Below are positions 14,867 through 22,016 of a stretch of DNA of 22,016 nt, one piece after another. The stretch's first letter is position 1. Each line of letters begins with the position of its first letter. The notes beneath the pieces were generated by a model. The model saw nothing but the letters and a program-made list of their open reading frames with translations. It did no database searches and had not been told where the DNA came from. This stretch comes from JBBRCX01 sp038204465 (GTDB lineage Bacteria > Planctomycetota > Phycisphaerae > Tepidisphaerales > Tepidisphaeraceae). The stretch lies in assembly GCA_038204465.1 (NCBI GenBank), contig JBBRCX010000076.1, positions 1 to 22,016 of the forward strand. The letters are read 5' to 3'. Made by a program: the position numbers and the translations under genes.

Positions 14867-14894
14867 TTGCTTGTTTCGGGCGCGCGGGAATAAT
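14867..14894 (+). promoter_or_regulatory. Probable promoter of the PL22 gene
   Basis: TTGCTT at 14867-14872 and AATAAT at 14889-14894 are 16 nt apart. The -10 box matches the consensus at five of six positions. The start of transcription expected near 14901 would leave a short leader carrying GGAGGAG at 14913-14919. Confidence 0.45.
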
Positions 14895-14927
14895 CCTGCG
14901 ACCAGGCGGGGCGGAGGAGTTTTTGTT

Positions 14928-16064
14928 GTGGTGAAAAGTTGCGTGGCTCGGTGGGTGGATGAGAACACCGGACGCGAGGTTCGACAGTTAACCGATCTGC
15001 CGGGGCTGGGGGCAGGACTGACCTATTTTCGATTGCCGAGGCATCTCGCTGATGGGCGGATGATCGCGTGGGCCCGGCAGGAGCCGCGGGGAATTCTGCT
15101 CATCGATCCGGAGAGCGGGTCGGTTGAGCGGTTGCCAATTGAAACGGGGAAGCCTTACGCGCGGCTGCTGCCGGATCAGTCGGTCTGGTGGTACAAGTGG
15201 GCGGAACGTGAAATCTGGCGGGCGCAGCTTCCGGACGGCGAGCCGGAGCTTCTGGCGCGGCTGCCGGATGAGCTTCCGGCGCGGGTCTCGGACCTTACGT
15301 GCGACGGCCGATTGGTGCTGTTGCGCGAGGCGGTGCAGGAATCGCAGCCTTCTCCCACGTGTCACGATCCAGAGACCTATTGGAAGTACATCGAGCGCCC
15401 GCGCAGCGGCGCGATCTGGACCTACGATGTGCAGACCGGCAATGCTCAGAGAATCCTGCAGACCAGCGGCGCCACGCCAGACCATCTCGATCCTTCGCCC
15501 ATCGATCCGACTCTGATCCGGTATTGCCTCGACTTGTGCGAAGCGCTGGGGCAGCGCGTGTGGAGCATCCGCACCGACGGGTCGGGGCAGCGGATGATCC
15601 GCCCGCAGGAGCCCGGCGAAATGATCACCCATGAGTTCTGGTGGCCGGACGGGGAGAGCATCGGGTTCACCTACCAGGACCGGCGCGGCGATGAGATGCT
15701 GCGAAGCAAGCCGCTGGCGGAATACTGCCCGCGCCCGACGCAGTTGGGGATCGCAGATCTGGATGGCAATCAGCTTTATTTGTCGGATCCGCTGAATTGT
15801 TATCACACCCACCTGTACGTTTCGCGCGATGGGAAGTGGGTGAGCGGGGAGGGAACGGATGGGACGTCGTTTGTCTTTGCGGCGCCGTTATCGAGGAGTG
15901 AGAGGAAGATTGCGCTGAAGCCGCTGGCGAGCGTGCACACGCCGTACGTGCCGTTTGCGGGGCAGCACGTGAATTGCGATTTTTCAGCGGACGGGCGGTG
16001 GCTGTTGTACAACGACACGATTAACGGGACGAGGCAGGTGTGCGCGGTGCGCGTGGAGGGGTGA
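14928..16064 (+). CDS. Oligogalacturonate lyase-like protein, polysaccharide lyase family 22
   Basis: A 378-residue seven-bladed beta-propeller of the PL22/Ogl type, which cleaves short unsaturated galacturonate oligomers in the cytoplasm during pectin breakdown using a divalent metal. The GTG at 14928 is chosen as start because GGAGGAG lies 8 nt upstream; the frame is open to a TTG at 14871. Family phrases include SGAIWTYDVQTG, DHLDPSPIDPTLIRYC (H186), QRVWSIRTDGSGQRMI, MITHEFWWPDGESIGF (H235), THLYVSRDGKWVSGEGTDG (H295) and GQHVNCDFSADGRWLLYND (Q346, H347). His and Gln residues of this kind bind the metal and do catalysis in the family; which one is which I cannot assign. No signal peptide is seen. 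No other pectin genes adjoin it except a CBM6 relic downstream, so substrate preference is inferred from family alone. Confidence 0.85.
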   Translation: MVKSCVARWVDENTGREVRQLTDLPGLGAGLTYFRLPRHLADGRMIAWARQEPRGILLIDPESGSVERLPIETGKPYARLLPDQSVWWYKWAEREIWRAQLPDGEPELLARLPDELPARVSDLTCDGRLVLLREAVQESQPSPTCHDPETYWKYIERPRSGAIWTYDVQTGNAQRILQTSGATPDHLDPSPIDPTLIRYCLDLCEALGQRVWSIRTDGSGQRMIRPQEPGEMITHEFWWPDGESIGFTYQDRRGDEMLRSKPLAEYCPRPTQLGIADLDGNQLYLSDPLNCYHTHLYVSRDGKWVSGEGTDGTSFVFAAPLSRSERKIALKPLASVHTPYVPFAGQHVNCDFSADGRWLLYNDTINGTRQVCAVRVEG

Positions 16065-16305
16065 GGCCTGCGGGGGGCACGTCCGATAACTCGTTGAACG
16101 CTGGCGGGCGTTTGTAAGCTGCTTAAACGATATAGCCGGATTCACTCGCTTGAGCCGGGAATCTGCATGGGCCAGACGCCAGAACCGTCCGGGATTTGGG
16201 GAGTGACAACCGCAAGATTTTGCACTTGCGCTTTTGTCGGGCATCTGCAACCGATCGTCCAGGACCTCCGTGGCCGCATTGCCACCCCTGACCTGCGCCG
16301 ACGAC

Positions 16306-16521
16306 GCCGCGGGAGTGTGCGCCGGGCGGCAGATCGAGGTCCGCATCGGCAGTCCGGCCGGGATCCTGGCAGGCGTTTTAACGACTACATCCACCGGCAG
16401 TTGGAGCGCATATAGCACTCAAGTGGCGGGGGTTTCGGGGCTTTGGGGGGTCAAGGATCTGTATCTCGTGTTTCAAGGCGGAGAGGGTGTCGCCAACCTT
16501 GACTGGTTCCTTTTTTCATAA
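16306..16521 (+). pseudogene. CBM6 carbohydrate-binding domain remnant
   Basis: The last ~70 codons of a frame ending at the TAA at 16519 read as the C-terminal half of a family 6 carbohydrate-binding module: GRQIEVRIGSPAG, then VLTTTSTGSWSAYSTQVAGV, then GVKDLYLVFQGGEGVANLDW. The Gly-Ser-Pro-x-G, S-T-G-x-W and D-L-Y-L-V-F phrases are the family's conserved strands. The N-terminal half of the module and any catalytic domain are absent, and the codons before 16306 do not fit the family. This is the tail of a lost secreted enzyme, next to the PL22 gene. Confidence 0.7.
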
Positions 16522-16530
16522 ACGTACGCA

Positions 16531-16707
16531 GGAAAGCCGCGAAAGATTAACTTATTTCGATGGGTTTTTCGCTTGTAGAATGAGTCCGACCCGCTAATCT
16601 TGCGGAGGCTCATAGGGTGTGGAATTTGAGCGATCCCACGTTCTGTGTAGACCGCCCGCCGCGGGAGCGGGCACTCATGTTTTTCTTCGTTTTTTGGAGC
16701 TAGAGCA
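16531..16707 (+). promoter_or_regulatory. Conserved leader of the first PEP-CTERM gene
   Basis: This leader is similar to the one before the second copy (17629-17829). Shared blocks are GGAAAGCCGCGAAAGATT, AGTCCGA-n-CCGCT with a following TTGCGGA, TCATAGGG, CACGTTCT, and GCCCGCCGCGG. Two hairpins are possible in both copies: CCGC/GCGG (16591-16605) and GCCCGC/GCGGGC (16654-16672). A T-rich tract and the GGAG ribosome site (16696-16699) follow the second. A weak promoter candidate is TTATTT at 16552 with TAGAAT at 16576. Confidence 0.55.
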
Positions 16708-17463
16708 ATGAATCGATTAGGGAGAATTGCATTGTCGGCGGGCGCACTTGGCGCTGCCAGCGGCACCGCGGCGTACGGCGCTACGGTCGTCTTTGATTCG
16801 GTCGACGCCAGCACGTTTAATGACACTCACATCAACCAGCAGAACGGCAACAACGCCGCCTACTTCGGTGATGATGTGCACCTTGGCACCGCCTGTCCGC
16901 AGATTGCGCAGGTCAGCATCGACTTCGGATACTACACGTACGATGCAGCGGTCTACACCCCGATCCTGCAGGTGGACCTCTTCGCGGTGGATTCCAACGG
17001 AATCCCCGTCGACAGCAACACGAACGACACGCTGAGTTACACCCCGATCGCGACGGCGTACAACAGCACCGCGACGTTCACGGGGAGCAACTACAACGGC
17101 GGCGGCAATACCAGTTCTACTCATCAGACGGTGTCCTTCGACTTCACCGGCCAGACCGGAGCGGCCAACCTGACGGACTTCGCTTTCGCCTATCGCGACA
17201 TCAATCCTCTCGGGCTGTCCAGCCCCGGTTTCGGTTTCTCGGTGTTCACCAACCCCGCGGGCCCGACGGTCGGTTCATCAAACGCCGGCTACCTCAACGC
17301 CTCTCCCAATAACCTGGGCGCAACCACCTTCTCGACAGCCACCACGGCGAACGGCAGTCCGGCGCAAACCCTCGATGCGTCGATCACCTGCGTCCCGGAG
17401 CCGGCGAGCCTGGGTCTTCTCGGCCTCGGCAGCCTCTTGGGGCTGCGTCGCCGAAGGGCTTAA
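16708..17463 (+). CDS. PEP-CTERM sorting-domain protein, copy 1
   Basis: A 251-residue secreted protein. The start MNRLGRIALSAGALGAASG has GGAG 8 nt upstream and forms a signal peptide with likely cleavage near AYG-A (residue 24-25). The body is Asn/Thr/Gly-rich beta-structure with no enzyme motif. The C-terminus is a textbook PEP-CTERM signal: VPEPASLGLLGLGSLLGLRRRRA has the PEP box, a hydrophobic segment and an Arg cluster, read by exosortase-type systems that process and anchor exported proteins. No exosortase is in the window. The second copy (17830-18603) is a close paralogue at roughly 70% by eye, identical over long stretches such as LQVDLFAVDSNGIPVDSNTN, with matching leader and terminator. 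Function is unknown; such proteins are often extracellular matrix components. Confidence 0.9.
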   Translation: MNRLGRIALSAGALGAASGTAAYGATVVFDSVDASTFNDTHINQQNGNNAAYFGDDVHLGTACPQIAQVSIDFGYYTYDAAVYTPILQVDLFAVDSNGIPVDSNTNDTLSYTPIATAYNSTATFTGSNYNGGGNTSSTHQTVSFDFTGQTGAANLTDFAFAYRDINPLGLSSPGFGFSVFTNPAGPTVGSSNAGYLNASPNNLGATTFSTATTANGSPAQTLDASITCVPEPASLGLLGLGSLLGLRRRRA

Positions 17464-17491
17464 GACTTTTCGCTCGAGATCAAGTTCACTC

Positions 17492-17518
17492 AACCGGGCG
17501 GCGCAAGCCGCCCGGTTT
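17492..17518 (+). terminator. Intrinsic terminator of PEP-CTERM copy 1
   Basis: CCGGGCGGC (17494-17502) pairs with GCCGCCCGG (17507-17515) across GCAA, extended by AA/TT at the base. A short T tract TTTCGTT follows, and the intron fragment begins right after it. Confidence 0.8.
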
Positions 17519-17522
17519 CGTT

Positions 17523-17636
17523 GTGCGCCAGGCATGTCGTGTGTTCAGGAGGTGCAAGTCCTCTACGGGCCGTAATGAGCGGAACCATCCGTCTAAGCAA
17601 GGGTGTCGGCCGCGAGGCCGAATCTGAAGGAAAGCC
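17523..17636 (+). mobile_element. Group IIC intron fragment, 5' end and part of domain I
   Basis: The 114 nt begin with GTGCGCCAGGCATG, fitting the group II 5' end GUGYG and the start of the Oceanobacillus iheyensis group IIC intron known from crystal structures. Next come GAGGTGCAAGTCCTC, then CTAAGCAAGGGTGTC, a stem TCGGCC-GCGA-GGCCGA (17606-17621) with a GNRA tetraloop, and AATCTGAAGGAA, in the same order and spacing as in that intron. The 5' end lies 7 nt after a terminator hairpin, which is the classic target site for group IIC introns. Domains II-VI and the reverse transcriptase are absent. The fragment breaks off where the leader of the second PEP-CTERM copy begins (shared GGAAAGC at the joint). 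It is a dead relic. Confidence 0.82.
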
Positions 17637-17829
17637 GCGAAAGATTCACGCAATTCGATGCATTTTGTCGGTTGCGGAATAAGTCCGATCCGCTTTAGTG
17701 TTGCGGACGGTCATAGGGCGTGAATTCTGAGCGCAAATCAAGGGGTCTTGTGAGGCTTCACGTTCTATGCAAATCGCCCGCCGCGGAAAGCGGGTACTTA
17801 CGTTTTCTTCGTTTTTTGGAGCTAGCGCA
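17629..17829 (+). promoter_or_regulatory. Conserved leader of the second PEP-CTERM gene
   Basis: It is colinear with the leader of copy 1 but carries about 24 extra nt before the CACGTTCT block. The hairpins are at 17690-17706 (CCGC/GCGG with a 9-nt loop) and 17776-17795 (GCCCGC with GCGGGT, one G-U pair). A T-rich tract and GGAG (17818-17821) precede the ATG. Confidence 0.55.
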
Positions 17830-18603
17830 ATGAATCGATTAGGGAGAATTGCACTGTCTGCGGGCGCCCTTGGCGCTGCCAGCGGTGCCGCGGCGTTCGG
17901 TGAGACCCTGGTTTATCAATCGGTGGACCAGACCGGAGTAGGTGCCCACAACGGCTTTACTCAGCAGAACGGGAACAACGCCGCCTACTATGGCGACGAC
18001 GTGCATCTCGGCACGGCCTGTCCGCAGGTTGCGCAGGTCTACATCGACTTCGGGTTCTTCACGTACGATGCAGCGCTCTACACCCCGACCCTGCAGGTGG
18101 ACCTCTTCGCGGTGGATTCCAACGGAATCCCCGTCGATAGCAACACGAACGATACGCTGAGTTACACGCCGATCGCGACAGCGTTCAACGCCAGCACCAC
18201 CTTCACGGGTCACAACTACAACAACACCGGAGGCAGCGACATTCAGACCAGCCGCCAGACCGTCTGCTTCGACTTCACCGGCCAGACGGGCGCGGCCAAC
18301 CTGACGGACTTCGCTTTCGGCTATCGCGACATCAATCCTGCCGGGCTGGTCAGCCCGGGTTTCGGTTTCTCGGTATTCACCAGCTCGCAGGGTCCGATAC
18401 TTGGATCGTCCAACAATGGCATCCTGATTGCCTCGCCCAACGATCTGAGCAACACCACCTTCGGCACCACCACCACGGTGAATGGTGGTCAGGCCGGCAA
18501 CGCAACGTCGATGGTGGCCTCCATCACGTGTATTCCAGAGCCGGCGAGCGTCGGTCTTCTCGGCCTCGGCAGCCTTCTGGGGCTGCGCCGCCGAAGGGCT
18601 TAA
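17830..18603 (+). CDS. PEP-CTERM sorting-domain protein, copy 2
   Basis: A 257-residue paralogue of the protein at 16708-17463. The start at 17830 is chosen over the in-frame ATG at 17767 because GGAG precedes it by 8 nt and because the first 19 residues are identical to those of copy 1. Signal peptide, Asn/Thr/Gly-rich body and the C-terminal PEP box with LGLLGLGSLLGLRRRRA tail are all present. Differences cluster in three places: after the signal peptide (TLVYQSVDQTGVGAHNGF), around the NNTGGSDIQTSRQT loop, and in the segment before the last conserved strand (VNGGQAGNATSMVA). The two Cys at the TAC and ITC positions are shared with copy 1; a third is in copy 2 only (TVCFDF versus TVSFDF). 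Role unknown. Confidence 0.9.
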   Translation: MNRLGRIALSAGALGAASGAAAFGETLVYQSVDQTGVGAHNGFTQQNGNNAAYYGDDVHLGTACPQVAQVYIDFGFFTYDAALYTPTLQVDLFAVDSNGIPVDSNTNDTLSYTPIATAFNASTTFTGHNYNNTGGSDIQTSRQTVCFDFTGQTGAANLTDFAFGYRDINPAGLVSPGFGFSVFTSSQGPILGSSNNGILIASPNDLSNTTFGTTTTVNGGQAGNATSMVASITCIPEPASVGLLGLGSLLGLRRRRA

Positions 18604-18633
18604 GCCTTTTCAGCTCACGATCAAGCTCACTCA

Positions 18634-18657
18634 CCGGGCGGCGCAAGCCGCCCGGTT
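18634..18657 (+). terminator. Intrinsic terminator-like hairpin of PEP-CTERM copy 2
   Basis: The stem CCGGGCGGC-GCAA-GCCGCCCGG is identical to that after copy 1. The following tract TTCCGTTGCG is poorer in T, so termination may be weaker. Confidence 0.65.
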
Positions 18658-18845
18658 CCGTTGCGTACCTTGCCCAGGTTTCCGCGCGCATCCCCGCGTG
18701 GCTCCGCTTCGCACCAGGTGGCGGTGAACGCGCAAGCCTTTCGCGGGTCTGACAACCTGGTACCCATGCGATTGGGTGTCGGCATTGGTGCGCGGCGGTG
18801 TAAGATGTGCAGCCCGCTTTAGCGAATTGCCTACGGAAGTGTGAG

Positions 18846-21749
18846 ATGTTCCAGTTGTTCCAGCGCCCTCGTACGTGGTTTGGCCCGATTCGCACGATGC
18901 CGGTCCCCCAACGCCTGCCGGCGCGTTGTGAGCCGCTGGAAAAACGGGTGATGCTCTCGACGGTTCCGAGCGGGTTTGCGGAGACGCAGATCGCGACGAA
19001 CCTGAGCAGCCCGACCTCCATGACCTTCGCCCCGGATGGCCGGCTCTTTGTGTGCCAGCAGGGCGGCGCGCTTCGGGTCATCAAGAATAACACGCTCCTG
19101 ACCACACCGTTCATGCAGCTCAACGTCGACAGCGCGGGCGAGCGCGGCCTGCTCGGCGTCGCGTTCGATCCGAGCTTCAACAGCAACCATTTCCTCTATT
19201 GCTACTACACCGCGAAGACGCCGGTAACGCACAACCGTATCAGCCGCTTCACCGCCAACGGCGACGTGGTCGCCGCCGGGAGCGAGAAGGTGATCTTCGA
19301 GCTCGATGCATTGAGCACGGCGAGCAATCACAACGGCGGCGCGCTGCACTTCGGAAGCGACGGCAAGCTCTACGCCGCGGTGGGCGAGAACGCCAACGGA
19401 AGCAACTCGCAGACGCTTTCGAATGTGCTGGGCAAGATGCTGCGGATCAACAGCGACGGGTCGATCCCGACCGACAACCCGTTCTACGGCCGCACGACCG
19501 GGAACAACCGGGCGATCTGGGCGCTGGGTCTGCGCAATCCGTTCACCTTCGCGTTCCAGCCCGGCACGACGCGCATGTTCATCAACGACGTCGGGCAGAA
19601 CACCTGGGAGGAAGTGAACGACGGAATCGCCGGCTCCAACTACGGCTGGCCCACCACCGAGGGCCCGACCAGCGACCCGCGGTTCCGCGGCCCGCTCTAT
19701 GCGTACGATCACAGCCAGGGCATCGCGATCACCGGTGGGACTTTCTACAACCCGTCGACGCAGAATTCCCCGAGCAGTTACGTCGGCAAGTACTTCTTCT
19801 CCGACCTCGGTCACGCTTACATCAAGGTGCTGGATCCGAGCACCCGCACGGCCAACGCATTTGCAACGAACGTCGCGTCGTCGGTGGATCTCGACGTCGC
19901 TTCGGACGGGTCGCTCTACTACCTCGCGCGCGGCGATGCCAGTGTTACGCCGAGCGTGTTCCGGATTCGCTTCACAGCGAGTCAGGCGCCGAGCATCAGC
20001 GCGCAGCCGCAGAGCCAGACGATTACCTCGGGCCGGCCCGTCACATTCTCGGTCAGCGCCAACGGCACTGCGCCGCTTAGCTATCAGTGGCAGCGCAACC
20101 AGGTGAACATCGCTGGGGCGACGGGGAGCAGCTACACGATCGGCTCCGTGTCGGCCGGCGACAATGGTGTCTCGTTCCGCGCGATCGTTTCCAACTCCTT
20201 CGGCGGCGTCGCGAGTAATGGGGCGGTGCTCACTGTCACCGCGAACCAGCCGCCGGTTGCGAACATCACGTCGCCGGCGGCGGGCTCGATCTACAACGCG
20301 GGGCAGACCATCAGCTATTCCGGCGCCGGCAGCGATCCCGAGGATGGCGCCGAGCCCGCGAGCCGGTTCACCTGGCAGGTGGACTTCCATCACGCGGACC
20401 ACATTCACCCGTTCATCGGTGCGTTCAGCGGCGTCAACAGCGGGACGTTCCGCATTCCCGACACGGGCGAGACCGCGGCAAACGTTTTCTACCGCATCAT
20501 CCTGACGGTCAGGGACTCCAGCGGCCTGACGCGCACCGTCACCCGCGACGTCAACCCGCGCGTTGCTACGACGCGGTTCGCAACCGACCCAGCCGGGTTG
20601 AAGCTGACGCTGGACGGCCAGCCCATCTCAACGCCGACAGCGGTGCTGGGCGTGGTTGGGATGAAGCGCACGCTGGGTGTCGTCACGAATCAGACGCTCA
20701 ATGGTGTCACCTACGATTTCGCCCGCTGGTCGGATGGCGGTGCGCAAACCCATACCATTGCCACTCCAGCAACCGATACCACCTACGCGGCGGCGTTCAC
20801 CGCGCGCAGCACGGCCAACGGATTGTCTGCGGTCTACTACAACAACATCGATTTCACGGGAACGACCGTTTCGCGGATCGACCCGACGATCAACTTCAAC
20901 TGGGTCGACGGATCGCCGAGCCCTTCGATCGGGGCCGACACATTCTCCGCGCGCTGGACCGGTCAGGTCCGCGCTGACAAGAGCGAGACTTACACGTTCT
21001 ACACGACGACGGACGACGGCGTGCGGCTATGGGTGAACGGCAAACTGATCATCGATCAGTTCCACAACAAGGGCGCTGTCAATGAATACTCGGGCTCCAT
21101 CGCGCTGGCGGCGGCTCAGCGCTATGACATCCGGCTGGATTACTACGAGAACCTCGGCAAAGCATACGCGCAGCTGCGCTGGAGCAGTCCATCGACGCCG
21201 AAGGCGATCGTGCCGGCGGGCAACCTGTTCCCGACCGCGGCGGCGGCCCGTTCGCTCTCACCGCTTGCGGATGCTTATGTTCGCGGCGGGGTGAACGCGG
21301 GGATCAATTACGGAGCGTCGCCCGACATCGACTTGAAGCTGGGCGCGGACGACGTGCACCGCGAGGCGTATTTCAAGTTCGATTTGAGCAGCGTGGGGAG
21401 TATCAACAGCGCGAAGCTTCGCTTGTGGGGCGCGATCAACGGCACGAACGCGGCGAACATACCCATCGCCGCGTATGCGGTGGGCGATACGAGCTGGACC
21501 GAATCCGGGATCAACTGGAACAACAGCCGTAGCATTTCCACCGGGTCGACTGCGCTGTCTATCGTTACGATTACGAACAGCGTGGCGCGCTGGTACGAAT
21601 GGGACGTCACAACTTATTTGAAACAGGAAAAGGCGGCCGGGCGGAATGTGGTGGCGCTGGTTTTGAAGAGCCTGGCGGCGAGCAACCCGCTGGTACGATT
21701 CAGCTCCGACGAGGCCGCGACGAATCGGCCGGTACTGGCGGTTTCATAG
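18846..21749 (+). CDS. Secreted multidomain protein: sugar-dehydrogenase-like propeller, Ig-like, PA14 and CBM96-like domains
   Basis: A 967-residue protein; ATG 18846 is chosen because GGAAG lies 6 nt upstream. The N-terminus lacks a classic signal peptide but has CEPLEKRVMLST (28-39), a variant of the planctomycete LEPRxLLS export motif. Residues ~40-375 resemble soluble PQQ-type glucose/aldose dehydrogenases: LSSPTSMTFAPDGRLFV, GERGLLGVAFDP, NHNGGALHFGSDGKLY with H162 (catalytic base position) and ALGLRNPFTFAF with R230 (PQQ contact). An Ig-like domain (~379-465, SYQWQRN), a PKD-like segment (~468-568) and a small beta domain (~575-648) follow. PA14 is at ~655-795 (YTFYTTTDDGVRLWVNGKLI) and a CBM96/DUF7594-like carbohydrate-binding domain at ~802-966 (ADAYVRGG, EAYFKFDLSSV). 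Oxidation of an extracellular sugar with glycan binding is inferred. It is likely monocistronic. Confidence 0.88.
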   Translation: MFQLFQRPRTWFGPIRTMPVPQRLPARCEPLEKRVMLSTVPSGFAETQIATNLSSPTSMTFAPDGRLFVCQQGGALRVIKNNTLLTTPFMQLNVDSAGERGLLGVAFDPSFNSNHFLYCYYTAKTPVTHNRISRFTANGDVVAAGSEKVIFELDALSTASNHNGGALHFGSDGKLYAAVGENANGSNSQTLSNVLGKMLRINSDGSIPTDNPFYGRTTGNNRAIWALGLRNPFTFAFQPGTTRMFINDVGQNTWEEVNDGIAGSNYGWPTTEGPTSDPRFRGPLYAYDHSQGIAITGGTFYNPSTQNSPSSYVGKYFFSDLGHAYIKVLDPSTRTANAFATNVASSVDLDVASDGSLYYLARGDASVTPSVFRIRFTASQAPSISAQPQSQTITSGRPVTFSVSANGTAPLSYQWQRNQVNIAGATGSSYTIGSVSAGDNGVSFRAIVSNSFGGVASNGAVLTVTANQPPVANITSPAAGSIYNAGQTISYSGAGSDPEDGAEPASRFTWQVDFHHADHIHPFIGAFSGVNSGTFRIPDTGETAANVFYRIILTVRDSSGLTRTVTRDVNPRVATTRFATDPAGLKLTLDGQPISTPTAVLGVVGMKRTLGVVTNQTLNGVTYDFARWSDGGAQTHTIATPATDTTYAAAFTARSTANGLSAVYYNNIDFTGTTVSRIDPTINFNWVDGSPSPSIGADTFSARWTGQVRADKSETYTFYTTTDDGVRLWVNGKLIIDQFHNKGAVNEYSGSIALAAAQRYDIRLDYYENLGKAYAQLRWSSPSTPKAIVPAGNLFPTAAAARSLSPLADAYVRGGVNAGINYGASPDIDLKLGADDVHREAYFKFDLSSVGSINSAKLRLWGAINGTNAANIPIAAYAVGDTSWTESGINWNNSRSISTGSTALSIVTITNSVARWYEWDVTTYLKQEKAAGRNVVALVLKSLAASNPLVRFSSDEAATNRPVLAVS

Positions 21750-21753
21750 CAAC

Positions 21754-21768
21754 GCAGGCCAGGCCTGC
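21754..21768. repeat. Short palindrome after the multidomain gene
   Basis: GCAGGCC and GGCCTGC flank a single A, 5 bp after the stop codon. No T tract follows, so a rho-independent terminator is unlikely; it may still cap the transcript 3' end. The rest of 21769-21981 shows no supported gene. Confidence 0.35.
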
Positions 21769-21987
21769 TGGGCCGGAGTTGTCGGACGTTCACCGTCGCG
21801 GGCCGCAAGAGCTGCGCATCAGTCGCCGTGCGCCTGACCGGCATTCCCATCTCGACGGACAGATTTCCCTTCCGTCATGCCGTGGCTGGTTTCTAGCCGA
21901 AGTAGAGTTGATGGCTGCGCGCTGCTGCATCCGTGAGTGAACCCGCCTGCGCCTTCGGCCGATGATCAGCGATACCAGGAGTTGATT

Positions 21988-22016
21988 TTGACCGCTGTTC
22001 CCCAGAGCAATTGTGA
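21988..22016 (+). CDS. Possible start of a gene cut by the window end
   Basis: AGGAG at 21977-21981 lies 6 nt before a TTG codon opening the frame M-T-A-V-P-Q-S-N-C, which is still open at the last base. Nothing can be said about the product from nine residues. Confidence 0.2.

Noticed and set aside
17767..17829. Upstream ATG adding 21 residues to PEP-CTERM copy 2
   Set aside because: The added residues come from the conserved untranslated leader and the paralogue starts at the equivalent of 17830.
17621..17830. A c-di-GMP riboswitch in the PEP-CTERM leader
   Set aside because: The GNRA-capped stem belongs to the group II intron fragment, and the conserved GEMM core (GACGCAAAGCC-type sequence) is absent.

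Overview
The window looks like a chromosomal segment of a planctomycete, most likely a Phycisphaerae-like lineage. This is inferred from the GC-rich coding style, two PEP-CTERM proteins, a large secreted protein whose N-terminus carries a planctomycete LEPR-type motif (EPLEKRVMLS), and a compact rpsP-trmD-rplS cluster without rimM. No 16S rRNA or tRNA gene is visible, so the placement cannot be confirmed from this window.

Region 1 (1-7840) is a carbohydrate-use locus. A 5'-truncated FG-GAP beta-propeller gene converges on a GH78 alpha-L-rhamnosidase gene. The rhamnosidase is divergent from a two-gene operon encoding a Gfo/Idh/MocA oxidoreductase and a DUF4838 glycoside-hydrolase-like protein with a mutarotase-like tail. 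None of these three enzymes has an obvious signal peptide, which suggests sugar processing in the cytoplasm. A membrane adenylate cyclase with a CHASE2 sensor domain follows (7889-9934).

Region 2 (9976-10980) is a graveyard: an RHS fragment, a frameshifted transposase remnant and palindromic repeats.

Region 3 (10990-14177) is housekeeping: rpsP (S16), trmD, rplS (L19), yraN and tatD. Both ribosomal proteins carry long Ala/Lys/Pro/Glu-rich C-terminal tails. An intrinsic terminator sits between rpsP and trmD, and REP-like palindromes flank the gap between yraN and tatD.

Region 4 (14178-16521) holds a small possible reverse-strand gene, a PL22 oligogalacturonate-lyase-like gene with a good promoter and Shine-Dalgarno site, and a relic of a CBM6 carbohydrate-binding domain. 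With the rhamnosidase it hints at growth on pectin or rhamnogalacturonan.

Region 5 (16522-18657) is a tandem duplication of a PEP-CTERM gene together with its leader and terminator. Wedged after the first terminator is a 5' fragment of a group IIC intron, about 114 nt, which is the most distinctive find in the window. Region 6 is a 967-residue secreted multidomain protein: sugar-dehydrogenase propeller, Ig-like, PA14 and CBM96-like domains. A new gene may begin at the very end.

I saw no CRISPR array, no defence island and no intact mobile element.
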